IMG/VR virus record: IMGVR_UViG_3300030329_005675
Span: 1-32,189 of that record
DNA: 32,189 nucleotides
From: a virus
Strand: one strand, 5' to 3'
This document shows positions 1 through 7,700 of this stretch, in pieces; position 1 is the first letter of the stretch, and each line of letters opens with the position of its first letter. The notes beneath the pieces were generated by a model. The model worked only from the letters and a program-made list of their open reading frames with translations. It was not told where the DNA came from and did no database searches. A program made the position numbers and the translations under genes.

Positions 1-40
1 CGAAAATGTTCATAAATAGATCAAAAGCGCTTCATTTGGC

Positions 41-247
41 TCAAGTTTGAACCAAAACTGACCACACTATGTTGCTATATATGTATGGCAAGGGGGGGGT
101 ACCCCCCCGTCGAGGTACGCCCCGTAATTTATATATCCCCCACACACAGCAGACCCGCATCCGATTGACGCACTGCATTATCTTTATTATTTCCAGGGTG
201 CTACTTGACTGTACTTTCTGTTTTGGTAAACTAGTTTCAAAGCTCAT
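41..247 (-). CDS. Small leftward ORF with the phage-specific leader
   Basis: A 68-residue reading frame with no family I recognise. It has a basic, cysteine-containing middle (around residues 27-50) and no clear membrane segment. The main support is upstream: on the minus strand the ATG is preceded by AACAACAAAAGG at 259-270, the same leader that precedes several genes of the leftward operon (starts at 25784, 28978, 31088, 31707). A 16-bp G/C palindrome lies inside the frame. If the window ends join, this would be the promoter-proximal gene of the leftward operon. Codon pattern alone does not prove coding, and a rightward ORF (69-254) covers the same bases, so I hold it as possible. Confidence 0.4.
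   Translation of the reverse strand: MSFETSLPKQKVQSSSTLEIIKIMQCVNRMRVCCVWGIYKLRGVPRRGGTPPLPYIYSNIVWSVLVQT
93..108. repeat. Perfect 16-bp G/C palindrome
   Basis: GGGGGGGTACCCCCCC is a perfect palindrome centred between 100 and 101, with one extra G on the left. An imperfect echo (GAGGTACGCCCC) follows at about 113-124. No T-run follows on either strand, so it is not an ordinary intrinsic terminator. Confidence 0.7.
205..232 (+). promoter_or_regulatory. Possible sigma70-type rightward promoter
   Basis: TTGACT at 205-210 is followed after 16 bases by TAAACT at 227-232, four of six matches to a -10 box. It lies about 100 bases upstream of the first rightward gene in the divergent region, where a structural-operon promoter is expected. 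The match is moderate and unproven. Confidence 0.3.
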
Positions 248-258
248 CTTATGATGAT

Positions 259-270
259 CCTTTTGTTGTT
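259..270 (-). promoter_or_regulatory. AACAACAAAAGG leader/RBS
   Basis: Read on the minus strand this is AACAACAAAAGG, 11 bases before the ATG at 247. It matches the leaders of four other leftward genes (25793-25806, 28986-28999, 31098-31107, 31718-31728), so it probably sets translation, and possibly mRNA 5' end identity, of that gene class. Confidence 0.5.
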
Positions 271-272
271 TT

Positions 273-308
273 GCGGGGGTTGGGGCGCCTATCTATCTCA
301 GCCCCCGC
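273..308. other. GC-rich hairpin in the divergent control region
   Basis: GCGGGGGTTG (273-282) pairs with CAGCCCCCGC (299-308) over 10 bp, with one G-U wobble on the rightward transcript and a 16-nt loop. No T-tract follows on either side. It sits between the leftward leader (259-270) and the first rightward gene (338). It could be a 5' mRNA structure, an operator or an insulating hairpin. Confidence 0.5.
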
Positions 309-337
309 TTTGACTTCGGTCGTCCTTGGGGGCAAGT

Positions 338-733
338 ATGGGTAAGAGCAAGAAATCTCCATTGTCCATCAACTTCGACACCATTGATATAGAGGAAGCG
401 GTTGCCCTTGAGGTTGAGGGTAAGGAAGTAGAGATCAACAGGGAAGTGGACAAGGTTGAGGTATCTCTTCTTCCATCTCTTAGGCACATGATGGACAACG
501 GCTACTCCATCATTGACGAAGAGTTTCACAGGCTAAAGGTAAAGGCCAAGACTCGGGGCCTGGATGCTGCGGACAACAAGAATTTTGCGATGCTGACAAA
601 CAGCCTGGTTAAGCTGGCCAACCTTAAGATGAACATTACGGACCAGAACGAACTAGAGACAATGGATGATGAAAGAGTAAATGAGTTAGCTGCTAAGGCC
701 CTTAAAAAGTTGGAGGGCAAGGGTGGAAGATAG
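338..733 (+). CDS. Probable terminase small subunit
   Basis: A 131-residue acidic/charged protein, mostly predicted alpha-helical, directly upstream of the packaging genes. A small-terminase role (recognising phage DNA and loading the large subunit) is inferred from position, size and first place in the morphogenesis operon; I see no diagnostic motif. I chose ATG 338, which has a G-rich stretch (TTGGGGG) about six bases upstream; an in-frame TTG at 326 would add four residues. The last 11 bases overlap the next gene, which suggests translational coupling. It could also be an unrelated packaging-associated protein. Confidence 0.55.
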   Translation: MGKSKKSPLSINFDTIDIEEAVALEVEGKEVEINREVDKVEVSLLPSLRHMMDNGYSIIDEEFHRLKVKAKTRGLDAADNKNFAMLTNSLVKLANLKMNITDQNELETMDDERVNELAAKALKKLEGKGGR

Positions 734-1232
734 TGAATACCAACAGTTCAAACAACTCCCGGTTAGAATTCGCAAAGCGTATGAGTCAGATGCTCCGTTT
801 GTTTATAAGAGCTGGGTGCAAAGCTATCAGGGTCAAAATCGTGATATACCGAAAAAAGCTTTATCGAAGATGCATAAAGGGGTCATCAAGAGGCTTCTTG
901 AGAATTCTACGACGATTGTTGCGTGCGGCAACACACCGGAGACCGAGAACGACATCTACAGTTGGCTGACTGCTAGGCGGACCTCAAAATTTTTGGTGGT
1001 CCACTTTGCATATACCAAAGCCCCGTTCAGGAAATGGGGTCTGGCCAACGCGCTAATGAAAGTGTTTGAGTACAACCAGGGCGAAGCTATATTGGCTAGC
1101 CATAAAAGTTACATCATCAAGGAACTGAAACCACGGCACAATATTATGTATGTGCCCCACTTACAGATGCACAACGGCGTCGAGGACTTGGAAAAGATTT
1201 ATGAGATTGAGCACGGTAATATTGAAGTCTGA
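723..1232 (+). CDS. GNAT-like acetyltransferase fold protein
   Basis: 169 residues starting at GTG 723 inside the end of the previous gene. The N-terminus (VRIRKAYESDAPFVYKSW, about residues 14-31) has the beta1-alpha1 pattern of GNAT proteins. A central strand followed by APFRKWGLANALMK (about 99-112) is placed like the acetyl-CoA-binding 'RxxGxA' segment, with K-W-G replacing the usual R/Q-G-x-G. The degenerate motif leaves catalytic acetylation uncertain. Proteins of this kind occur beside phage terminases, but their role is unknown; options are modification of a host or virion protein, or a structural part in packaging. The overlap with both neighbours places it in the packaging operon. 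Confidence 0.6.
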   Translation: MEDSEYQQFKQLPVRIRKAYESDAPFVYKSWVQSYQGQNRDIPKKALSKMHKGVIKRLLENSTTIVACGNTPETENDIYSWLTARRTSKFLVVHFAYTKAPFRKWGLANALMKVFEYNQGEAILASHKSYIIKELKPRHNIMYVPHLQMHNGVEDLEKIYEIEHGNIEV

Positions 1233-1479
1233 TTCTAGAAGTGTTGGCGGCCACACCTCGTTTAGTACAACGATACGTGGCCAGGAACACTATGTCATAG
1301 AGTATAATGAAAAGCTACAAATGGTTGTAGTTAAAACAGATAAGGGTGAGTACATTATTCCGCTTACTTCGATCAGCCACATGCAGGCGTGCGAGCAAAT
1401 AAAACCACAGGTTGCCACACGTAAAAAACGTAGTAAGATTATGAAGAAAGCCGAACCAGTGAGGGAAGCGAGTGCCTAA
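1222..1479 (+). CDS. Small conserved-position protein upstream of TerL
   Basis: About 85 residues from a TTG at 1222 that overlaps the previous stop by 11 bases; no better in-frame start is visible before the conserved-looking part (HYVIEYNEKLQMVVVKTDKG). The middle looks like a beta-strand-rich module with an 'EYIIPLTSISHMQ' element, followed by a lysine/arginine-rich tail (KKRSKIMKK) that could bind nucleic acid. I do not recognise a family. Its end overlaps the large terminase by 8 bases, so the two are probably co-translated. The start codon is the weakest part of the call. Confidence 0.55.
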   Translation: MKSDSRSVGGHTSFSTTIRGQEHYVIEYNEKLQMVVVKTDKGEYIIPLTSISHMQACEQIKPQVATRKKRSKIMKKAEPVREASA

Positions 1480-2938
1480 GAAAAAGGTATATGATGGACG
1501 CGCCGTATTGGGCGAATTCATTAAGCGTCAGGGAGAGCTAAAGCCGCCCGAAGAAACGGTTACGGCAAAAAGAAGCTATCCGTGGCGCAAAGGCCTTTTT
1601 GATAAGCAACTTGCACTTATAGACGACCCCTCAAAATTTAAGGCCGCCCTTTGTTCTCGTCGGGCCGGTAAAACACACACCTGCTGTTACTACATGATAG
1701 AGGCAGCGTTCAAGAATCCGAACTCCATTGTCGCTTACATCGCCATTACTCGCCAGGTCGCTAAGCGTCTTATGTGGAATTTACTTAAGCAGGCCAACCG
1801 GCGATATCACATCGGAATGAAGTTCAATAACGTTGAGCTGATTGCTACCCTTAAGAATGGCGCGCAAATTATTCTAAACGGTGCAAATGATGAGGCGGAT
1901 GTTGATAAGCTTCGCGGGTCTGGCTATCCGCTTGTCATTATCGATGAAGCCGCGAGTTACGGCCCATTCCTGGCTGGCCTTGTTGAGGAGGTCATTGAGC
2001 CTGCTCTGATTGACTACAACGGAACACTTTTGCTCACCGGAACCCCCAACGCTAGATGTTCTGGTTATTTCTACGAAGCTACGACCAACCCAAAGTATAC
2101 GTATCAGGTCCACCACTGGACAGTTCTTCAAAACCCGTACATTCCACACGCCCAAGAGTTTTTGGACAAAAAGCTGCAAAAGCGAAGTTGGACTTTAGAT
2201 AATCCTATTTTTTTGCGGGAATGGTGCGGCAAATGGGTTAAGTCGGAAGATTCCCTTATTTACAAATATACAGAGGACAATCTCTATGCAGAGCCGCCGG
2301 ATGATTCTGCTGATTGGGAGTTCGTCCTGGGGGTGGATTTAGGTTATGCAGATGCTACCGCATTTTGTGTTCTTGGTTTTAGTCGCGACTTGCCTGAGTG
2401 TTATGTGGTCGATACTTTCAAAGAATCTAAAATGATCCCCACTCAAATAGCGCAAAAAATTTCAGAACTTAACGAGACGTTTGATTTTGTTTCAATCGTC
2501 GCAGACACGGGGGGTTTGGGTCGCTCTATTGTTGAAGAGATACGGCAGAGGTTCGGTATTCCGGTCCAGGCAGCGGAGAAAAAGAAGAAGGCAACATTCA
2601 TAGAGCTTATGAATGACGACCTCGCTTCTAAAAAATTGCTTATCCCAGTCGGCAATGAAATTCTCCAGGAATGGGACCTCCTCCAGTGGGATGAGAGTAG
2701 GCTGAAAGAAGATGGCAGGTTTGAAAACCACCTGTCAGATGCTGCTCTCTATGCATGGCGCGAGTGTCGCCATTACACCTACAAGGCTCCGATAGAGCGG
2801 CCCCGCTATGGCACGCCCGAGTATTGGCAGATGATAGAAAACCAATACATTGGGCAGCTTGAAAAAAACTTATATGGCGATTCTCAACCGGATGCGTGTA
2901 GGATAGCCACAGTTATATCCGAAACCAACTATCACTAG
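1472..2938 (+). CDS. terL: Terminase large subunit (ATPase-nuclease)
   Basis: 488 residues: the DNA-packaging motor that translocates phage DNA into the prohead and cuts it. The N-terminal ATPase has Walker A SRRAGKT (residues 62-68), Walker B LVIIDEA (154-160) and the coupling motif LLLTGTPN (186-193). The C-terminal RNase H-like nuclease shows its acidic residues in VDLGYADA (D289), VADTGG (D345) and LSDAALYAWR (D423). Length and motif order are normal for the family. The GTG start at 1472 follows GAGGG and overlaps the preceding stop by 8 bases. The portal gene begins nine bases downstream, the usual terminase-portal order. No defect is seen. Confidence 0.97.
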   Translation: MPKKKVYDGRAVLGEFIKRQGELKPPEETVTAKRSYPWRKGLFDKQLALIDDPSKFKAALCSRRAGKTHTCCYYMIEAAFKNPNSIVAYIAITRQVAKRLMWNLLKQANRRYHIGMKFNNVELIATLKNGAQIILNGANDEADVDKLRGSGYPLVIIDEAASYGPFLAGLVEEVIEPALIDYNGTLLLTGTPNARCSGYFYEATTNPKYTYQVHHWTVLQNPYIPHAQEFLDKKLQKRSWTLDNPIFLREWCGKWVKSEDSLIYKYTEDNLYAEPPDDSADWEFVLGVDLGYADATAFCVLGFSRDLPECYVVDTFKESKMIPTQIAQKISELNETFDFVSIVADTGGLGRSIVEEIRQRFGIPVQAAEKKKKATFIELMNDDLASKKLLIPVGNEILQEWDLLQWDESRLKEDGRFENHLSDAALYAWRECRHYTYKAPIERPRYGTPEYWQMIENQYIGQLEKNLYGDSQPDACRIATVISETNYH

Positions 2939-2947
2939 GGGTAACCA

Positions 2948-4780
2948 ATGGAAGATCGAATTTTTTGGTGGCAAGCAAGAGAAGCAAACGCGCACGACTT
3001 TGTTTTTGACCTGCTTAATTCAATGCAGCGCGATTATGAGTATGTGACCAGTTTAAACTTGCAGCACTATAGATCTTACAATGACGAGATGGCGGCATCC
3101 ATCAACCTCACAGGAATATCCAGGCCACAAGGCGCAGGTAAGCATAGGCCAGTCACTTTTAATGTAATCAAAAGCATGTGTGACACGGTTCAGGCAAAAA
3201 TCGCAAAGAATCGCCCTCGGTGCACCTTTCTAACTTCTGGCGGAGACTTTTCACAGCAAAGAAAAGGAAAGCTCCTGGAGAAATTTTGTGATGGTCAATT
3301 TTATAGAACTCGACTTTACGAAAAAGCTCCAGAGGTGTTTTTGGATGCATGTGTTTTTGGGACCGGTGTTCTAAAGGTATATGAGCACAATTCAGACATT
3401 CTATGTGAGCGTGTTTTCCCTGAAGAGATTATGGTCTCAATTGAAGAGGCTAAATACAAAAATCCTCGAAGTATGTTTCAGGTAAAGGCTGTCCCTAGGG
3501 ACGTGCTTACATACACCTACCCTGAGTACGCCGATAGAATCAAGGAAGCGTCCGCATATGAGACAGAGGAATATAACGCCGACTCAAACGTGAACGAAAT
3601 GGTTCGTGTTGTAGAGGCATGGCATTTACCAAGTATTGAGGGTGCCCCAGATGGAAGGCACGTGATTTGCTTGGAAAACCTAACACTGTTAGATGAGCGT
3701 TATGAACACAATTACTTTCCTTTCATTTTTCTTCGTTGGTCTGATCGTTTGCTCGGATTCTGGGGTCAGGGACTTGCTGAACAGCTTATGGGCATCCAGC
3801 TTGAAATTAATACGCTCCTTCAGAACATCCAACAACAAATGCACCTCGCAAAGCCCAAGGTCTTCCTTGAAACCGGCTCGCAGATAGCAGATCACCAGAT
3901 TAACAACGAAGAGTGGGGCATTATTGATTATGTGGGAAATCCACCTACATTTTTTGTCCCAAAAACGGTATCAGGTGAGGTGTTCTCACATTTAGACAGG
4001 TTGTTTAATCGGGCGTATCAGATTGCTGGCGTAAGTGAGTTGGCAGCGATGTCTAAAAAGCCAGCTGGCCTAGAGTCTGCTGTAGCGCTTCGAGAATTTA
4101 GCGACATTGAGACTGAGCGTTTTATGATTGTCGCTCAAAATTACGAAAACATGTTTTTGGCTGCATCGCGTCAAATGATAGATTTGGCCAGGAAAATTTC
4201 AGAGCGTGGCGATAACTATGCTGTTGTTAGCTCTGGTGATAAGTATATCGAACAAATCGACTGGAAGGATATAGATCTCCGGGAAGAGCAGTATGTCATG
4301 AAGATATGGCCCACTTCTCTACTGCCTCAGACTCCTGCAGGAAAGCTGCAAAAAGTCATAGAACTTGCGCAATCCGGAATTATTCAAGATCCAGGAACAA
4401 TCCTTAAGTTGTTGGATTATCCAGACATAGAAGCGGTAACTCAGTACATGACGGCAGATCAAGACGAGATTGATATGCTAATTGAAAACATGGTGAATAA
4501 GGGTGAGTACGTTCAACCAGAACCATATAGCAATTTGGCTTTATCGGTGAAGCGGGTGCAGCAGGCTTATTTACGCGCAAAAATAAACCGTGTGCCCGAG
4601 GAACGAATGGCTCTTCTTCGCCGTTATATTGAGGATTGCATGGCGCTAATGGCTACCATGGCGCAGGCAGCTCAACCCCCGATGGAGCAGGTCCCCCCTC
4701 CTGAAGGGGTTGATGCCGCACTTCCCGACGCGGGGCCACCCGCAGCACCGGAGGAACTCCCCCCTCAAGAACTACAATAA
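2948..4780 (+). CDS. Portal protein
   Basis: 610 residues: the dodecameric vertex ring through which DNA enters and leaves the head. The sequence has the podovirus portal pattern: a helical N-terminus (REANAHDFVFDLLNSM), a central wing/stem with FFPF-like hydrophobic segments, GQGLAEQLMGIQLEINTLLQNI (about 274-295), VSELAAMSKKPAGLESAVALRE (about 361-382), and a helical crown ending in a Pro/Glu-rich tail (last about 40 residues). It lies directly between large terminase and scaffold. The ATG follows AGGGGTAACC. Family assignment rests on these features and the gene order. Confidence 0.93.
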   Translation: MEDRIFWWQAREANAHDFVFDLLNSMQRDYEYVTSLNLQHYRSYNDEMAASINLTGISRPQGAGKHRPVTFNVIKSMCDTVQAKIAKNRPRCTFLTSGGDFSQQRKGKLLEKFCDGQFYRTRLYEKAPEVFLDACVFGTGVLKVYEHNSDILCERVFPEEIMVSIEEAKYKNPRSMFQVKAVPRDVLTYTYPEYADRIKEASAYETEEYNADSNVNEMVRVVEAWHLPSIEGAPDGRHVICLENLTLLDERYEHNYFPFIFLRWSDRLLGFWGQGLAEQLMGIQLEINTLLQNIQQQMHLAKPKVFLETGSQIADHQINNEEWGIIDYVGNPPTFFVPKTVSGEVFSHLDRLFNRAYQIAGVSELAAMSKKPAGLESAVALREFSDIETERFMIVAQNYENMFLAASRQMIDLARKISERGDNYAVVSSGDKYIEQIDWKDIDLREEQYVMKIWPTSLLPQTPAGKLQKVIELAQSGIIQDPGTILKLLDYPDIEAVTQYMTADQDEIDMLIENMVNKGEYVQPEPYSNLALSVKRVQQAYLRAKINRVPEERMALLRRYIEDCMALMATMAQAAQPPMEQVPPPEGVDAALPDAGPPAAPEELPPQELQ

Positions 4781-4789
4781 GGAGAAAGA

Positions 4790-5740
4790 ATGGAAATGGC
4801 CCAAGATCCTCTTCAGAACACAATTGATTTAGTGAATAACATGATGGCAGAGCAGGAGGCTGCGGCTGAAGCAGAGGCTTCCGAAGAGCCTCAGGTTGAA
4901 GCGTCTCCGGAGGCTGAGAATCCAGAGCCAGAGCCAGAAAAGCCCAAAATTAATGAAAATCGAGACTTCAACCGCAGATTTGCACAACTTGCGAAGCGAG
5001 AGAGAAGCTTTAGGGATCGTCAGGACGAGTTCAAAAAAATGCAAGCAGAGCTTGCGGAGCTTCGTGAAAAATCATCCGCCCCGAACACCGCAGCGCAGGA
5101 GCTGGAAGAAATAAAAAGAATTGCAAGAGAGAACCCGGCGCAGCTTTTATCTAGGCTTGATACAGATTGGGATGAGTTTAATAAGGGCATTCTGGCAGGC
5201 AATAAAAACCCCGACGATTATGCTCGAGAGGCGGGCATCGGCAAGCTCATGAACCGCATTGAAGAGCTAGAGAGCAAGCTAAGTAAGCGCGAAGAGCAAG
5301 AGGTTGTTTCACGTCAAGAAAGGGCGTATAATAATTTTGTTGACGAAATTAACAAATTCATTGAGACTAATAACGAAGACTTCGAGTTAATACACTCCAG
5401 GGGCGAGCAGGGTTTAGTAGCAAACGTAATGCAAGAACATTACAACTCAACCGGGCAAGTCATGGAGTTTGGACAAGCGGCGCAAATGGTCGAGGACTAC
5501 CTCGAAGAACAAGCCCGCAGCTACTTTGGCAGCAAGAAAATAGCCAAAAAATACAAAGATTCCTTTGGGAACGAAGCGAAAAGCGAAGCTCCTCGGCAGC
5601 CAGATTCAAGGCCGAAAACATTATCAAACTCAGTTGCGGCGGTCGGAACGACCACGGACGGCGAAGTGCACTCTAAGGAAATGACTAGAGACGAGCATAA
5701 AGCCTATTTAGCCCGCACGCTGAACTTTTTTGGCGAGTAG
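4790..5740 (+). CDS. Capsid scaffolding protein
   Basis: 316 residues, strongly acidic. It has an N-terminal Glu/Ala/Pro-rich disordered segment (about 20-55), a long charged coiled coil (FRDRQDEFKKMQAELAELRE, about 75-94, and again about 150-180) and a short C-terminal helix ending near RDEHKAYLARTLNFFGE. This is the usual architecture for a prohead scaffold, which templates capsid assembly and is then lost or cleaved. The position between portal and major capsid protein supports it. The ATG follows AAGGAGAAAGA; a second ATG two codons on is less well placed. Confidence 0.88.
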   Translation: MEMAQDPLQNTIDLVNNMMAEQEAAAEAEASEEPQVEASPEAENPEPEPEKPKINENRDFNRRFAQLAKRERSFRDRQDEFKKMQAELAELREKSSAPNTAAQELEEIKRIARENPAQLLSRLDTDWDEFNKGILAGNKNPDDYAREAGIGKLMNRIEELESKLSKREEQEVVSRQERAYNNFVDEINKFIETNNEDFELIHSRGEQGLVANVMQEHYNSTGQVMEFGQAAQMVEDYLEEQARSYFGSKKIAKKYKDSFGNEAKSEAPRQPDSRPKTLSNSVAAVGTTTDGEVHSKEMTRDEHKAYLARTLNFFGE

Positions 5741-5755
5741 GAGGCTGATCTCCTA
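5738..5755 (+). other. Small hairpin between scaffold and capsid genes
   Basis: TAGGAG (5738-5743) and CTCCTA (5750-5755) form a 6-bp stem with a 6-nt loop, starting at the scaffold stop codon. There is no T-run. It could be an mRNA-stability or processing element that separates scaffold from capsid expression. Confidence 0.3.
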
Positions 5756-5788
5756 TCGCTTATTAATTCGCGACCAAGGAGATAAAAA

Positions 5789-7012
5789 ATGGCAGCCCCA
5801 TTGAATCTAAGCACCGTCGATCAGGCGGTAAAGCAGCACTATAAGCCGCTTACAGTTAAAAACCTCGTTTACAAAAACAACCCATTTTACGCACTGGTTC
5901 CTAAGTATGAGCAGTTTGGCGGTTTGAATATGCCGATTCCTCTGATCTACGGAAACCCACAAAACGTTTCAGCGACGTTCTCAACTGCTCAGGCTGAAAC
6001 CTCTACCTCTAGCCTCGGTCAGTTCTTGATGACTCGAGTAAGCAATTACTCAGTTGCCTCTATTACTGGCGAAACCATCAAGGCCACCGATGGCAAAGCA
6101 GATGCTTTTATTCGGTACCTTACCATGGAGATTGATGGAGCAATTCACGCATTGGCTCGAGATCTCTCCGTTGCTCTTTTCCGTGACGGCGGTGGTTACA
6201 TTGGCCAGGTAAACAGCAGCTACAGCTCCGGAACCACAATTACCCTTGCGAACACTGATGAAATCGCCAACTTCGAAGTTGGCATGACCATCCTTTTCGC
6301 TTCGGATACTGGCGGCTCCACCTCTGCAACAAGTGCAACAACTATCAGCTCTATTGACCGAAGCGCTGGATCATTCGTTGTTGCAAGCGCTACTGGCATT
6401 GCCGCAGATGATTATGTTTTCCGGTCGGGAACTCAGGCAGGGGCAACTCTTACCTCAACAAGCGCTAAGGCGGTTATGGGACTAGACGGATGGCTTCCAT
6501 CCTCTGCTCCTGGTTCAACAGCGTTTTTCGGTCAAGACCGAAGCGTAGACACTGAGCGTTTGGGCGGTATCCGGTTTGACGGCTCTGCAATGCCAATTGA
6601 AGAAGCGCTTGTCTCTGGTGCAGCTAAAGCAGCACGCGCTGGAGCACGGCCTGACACATGCCTCATGAGCTATGAGTCATACATCAACCTAGAGAAGTCT
6701 TTGGGCTCCAGGGTTCGCTATGATGAGCTTAAGGCTCGTGATGCTGACGTTGGCTTCAGGTCATTATCGGTTCAAGGACCAAACGGTGTTATCAGTGTTG
6801 TTCCTGATCAAAACTGTCAGCCAGATGTAGCTTACATGCTTCAGCTTGACACATGGTCATTGAACTCACTTGGGGGCGCCCCACACATCCTTGATCTAGA
6901 TGGAAATAGAATTTTGCGGCAGTCTACAGCAGATGCTTACGAGGTCCGAGTTGGCTTCTACGGTAACCTTGCTTGTAACGCCCCAGGATACAATGTTCGT
7001 ATTGCACTTTAA
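5789..7012 (+). CDS. Major capsid protein, HK97-like fold, with insertion domain
   Basis: 407 residues. The N-terminal arm and E-loop region (residues 1-80) and the C-terminal P-domain/A-domain pattern fit the HK97-like shell protein of podoviruses. Residues about 137-222 form a Gly/Thr/Ser-rich block (ANFEVGMTILFASDTGG to FVVASATGIAADDYVF) that looks like a beta-barrel inserted after the spine helix (MEIDGAIHALARDLSVALFRDG). The strong AAGGAG RBS is eight bases before the ATG. It is preceded by the scaffold and followed by small decoration-like genes. Identity is well supported by position, size and sequence character. Confidence 0.92.
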   Translation: MAAPLNLSTVDQAVKQHYKPLTVKNLVYKNNPFYALVPKYEQFGGLNMPIPLIYGNPQNVSATFSTAQAETSTSSLGQFLMTRVSNYSVASITGETIKATDGKADAFIRYLTMEIDGAIHALARDLSVALFRDGGGYIGQVNSSYSSGTTITLANTDEIANFEVGMTILFASDTGGSTSATSATTISSIDRSAGSFVVASATGIAADDYVFRSGTQAGATLTSTSAKAVMGLDGWLPSSAPGSTAFFGQDRSVDTERLGGIRFDGSAMPIEEALVSGAAKAARAGARPDTCLMSYESYINLEKSLGSRVRYDELKARDADVGFRSLSVQGPNGVISVVPDQNCQPDVAYMLQLDTWSLNSLGGAPHILDLDGNRILRQSTADAYEVRVGFYGNLACNAPGYNVRIAL

Positions 7013-7023
7013 GGAGGTGAAAC

Positions 7024-7428
7024 ATGGCTAATAGGTCATTTAAGCCTACACAGGCAGTAGCCCAAGCGGTGACGCACATCTTTGCTGAGGTAACGATTGG
7101 GGGCTCCGGCGCTCCAACTCTCGTTGCTGCTGACAGCGCAGGTGTTAAGTCTATCGCAAGGAACGCGGCAGGAAGCTATACCCTGACACTGGGTACAGTT
7201 AGCGGCGCTGACGACGCATACTCAAAGCTTCTTTTCTTCAATGGAATATTCATTGTTGATGGAGACACAGAACAAGACCTGATTTACCAGATTGATGCTG
7301 AGACTATCTCTGCTGGTGGATCAACAATTGAGTTTGAAACAATTACCGGAGCAACCCCTACTGACCCAGCAAGTGGCGCAGTAATGAAGCTTCATGTCAT
7401 TGTTAAGAACTCAAGCTACAGCTTCTAA
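7024..7428 (+). CDS. Probable head decoration / minor capsid protein
   Basis: 134 residues, Gly/Ala/Ser/Thr-rich and beta-strand-rich, without cysteines or a signal peptide. It begins 12 bases after the major capsid stop behind a near-perfect AAGGAGGTG ribosome-binding site, so high expression is likely. Size, composition and position match capsid-stabilising decoration proteins, which bind the outside of the head shell. I see no family-specific motif, so the function is inferred from context. Confidence 0.65.
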   Translation: MANRSFKPTQAVAQAVTHIFAEVTIGGSGAPTLVAADSAGVKSIARNAAGSYTLTLGTVSGADDAYSKLLFFNGIFIVDGDTEQDLIYQIDAETISAGGSTIEFETITGATPTDPASGAVMKLHVIVKNSSYSF

Positions 7429-7439
7429 GGGGGTGCACC

Positions 7440-7658
7440 ATGGCTAAAAAGGATGGTGTAGCTGTTATGATCCTTGAGAAAAACAAGCCCAAGGATGAAG
7501 ACGACCGGTTGGACTACAAAGAGGCCCTGATGGGCGCTTGTAATGAATTCCTTACGGCTGTCGGCATCGAGCTTGATGAAGACAAGGAAGAGGAAGCTTG
7601 TGAAGCACTACATGATTTTTTCCAAATCTGCATGAGCGGAGAGGATGAAGATTATTAA
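7440..7658 (+). CDS. Small acidic protein in the capsid operon
   Basis: 72 residues, very acidic towards the C-terminus (DEDKEEEACEAL, about 49-60, and GEDEDY at the end), with three cysteines and a helical middle (DYKEALMGACNEFL). No family recognised. It begins 12 bases after the decoration candidate behind AAGGGGGTG and is the last gene before a strong terminator, so it belongs to the head transcription unit. An assembly-helper or minor virion role is possible. Confidence 0.75.
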   Translation: MAKKDGVAVMILEKNKPKDEDDRLDYKEALMGACNEFLTAVGIELDEDKEEEACEALHDFFQICMSGEDEDY

Positions 7659-7662
7659 TGGA

Positions 7663-7690
7663 ACGGGGGCTTCGGCCCCCTTCTACTTTC
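7663..7690 (+). terminator. Intrinsic terminator after the head genes
   Basis: GGGGGC (7665-7670), a TTCG tetraloop (7671-7674) and GCCCCC (7675-7680) form a very stable hairpin followed by TTCTACTTTC. It separates the highly expressed capsid genes from the neck/tail genes. The T-tract is interrupted, so some read-through to the neck genes is likely. Confidence 0.85.
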
Positions 7691-7700
7691 GAGGTATAGC

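Noticed and set aside
69-254. Rightward ORF over the left-end palindrome
   Set aside because: No RBS at its start and hydrophobic, low-information translation; the leftward frame over the same bases has the operon leader.
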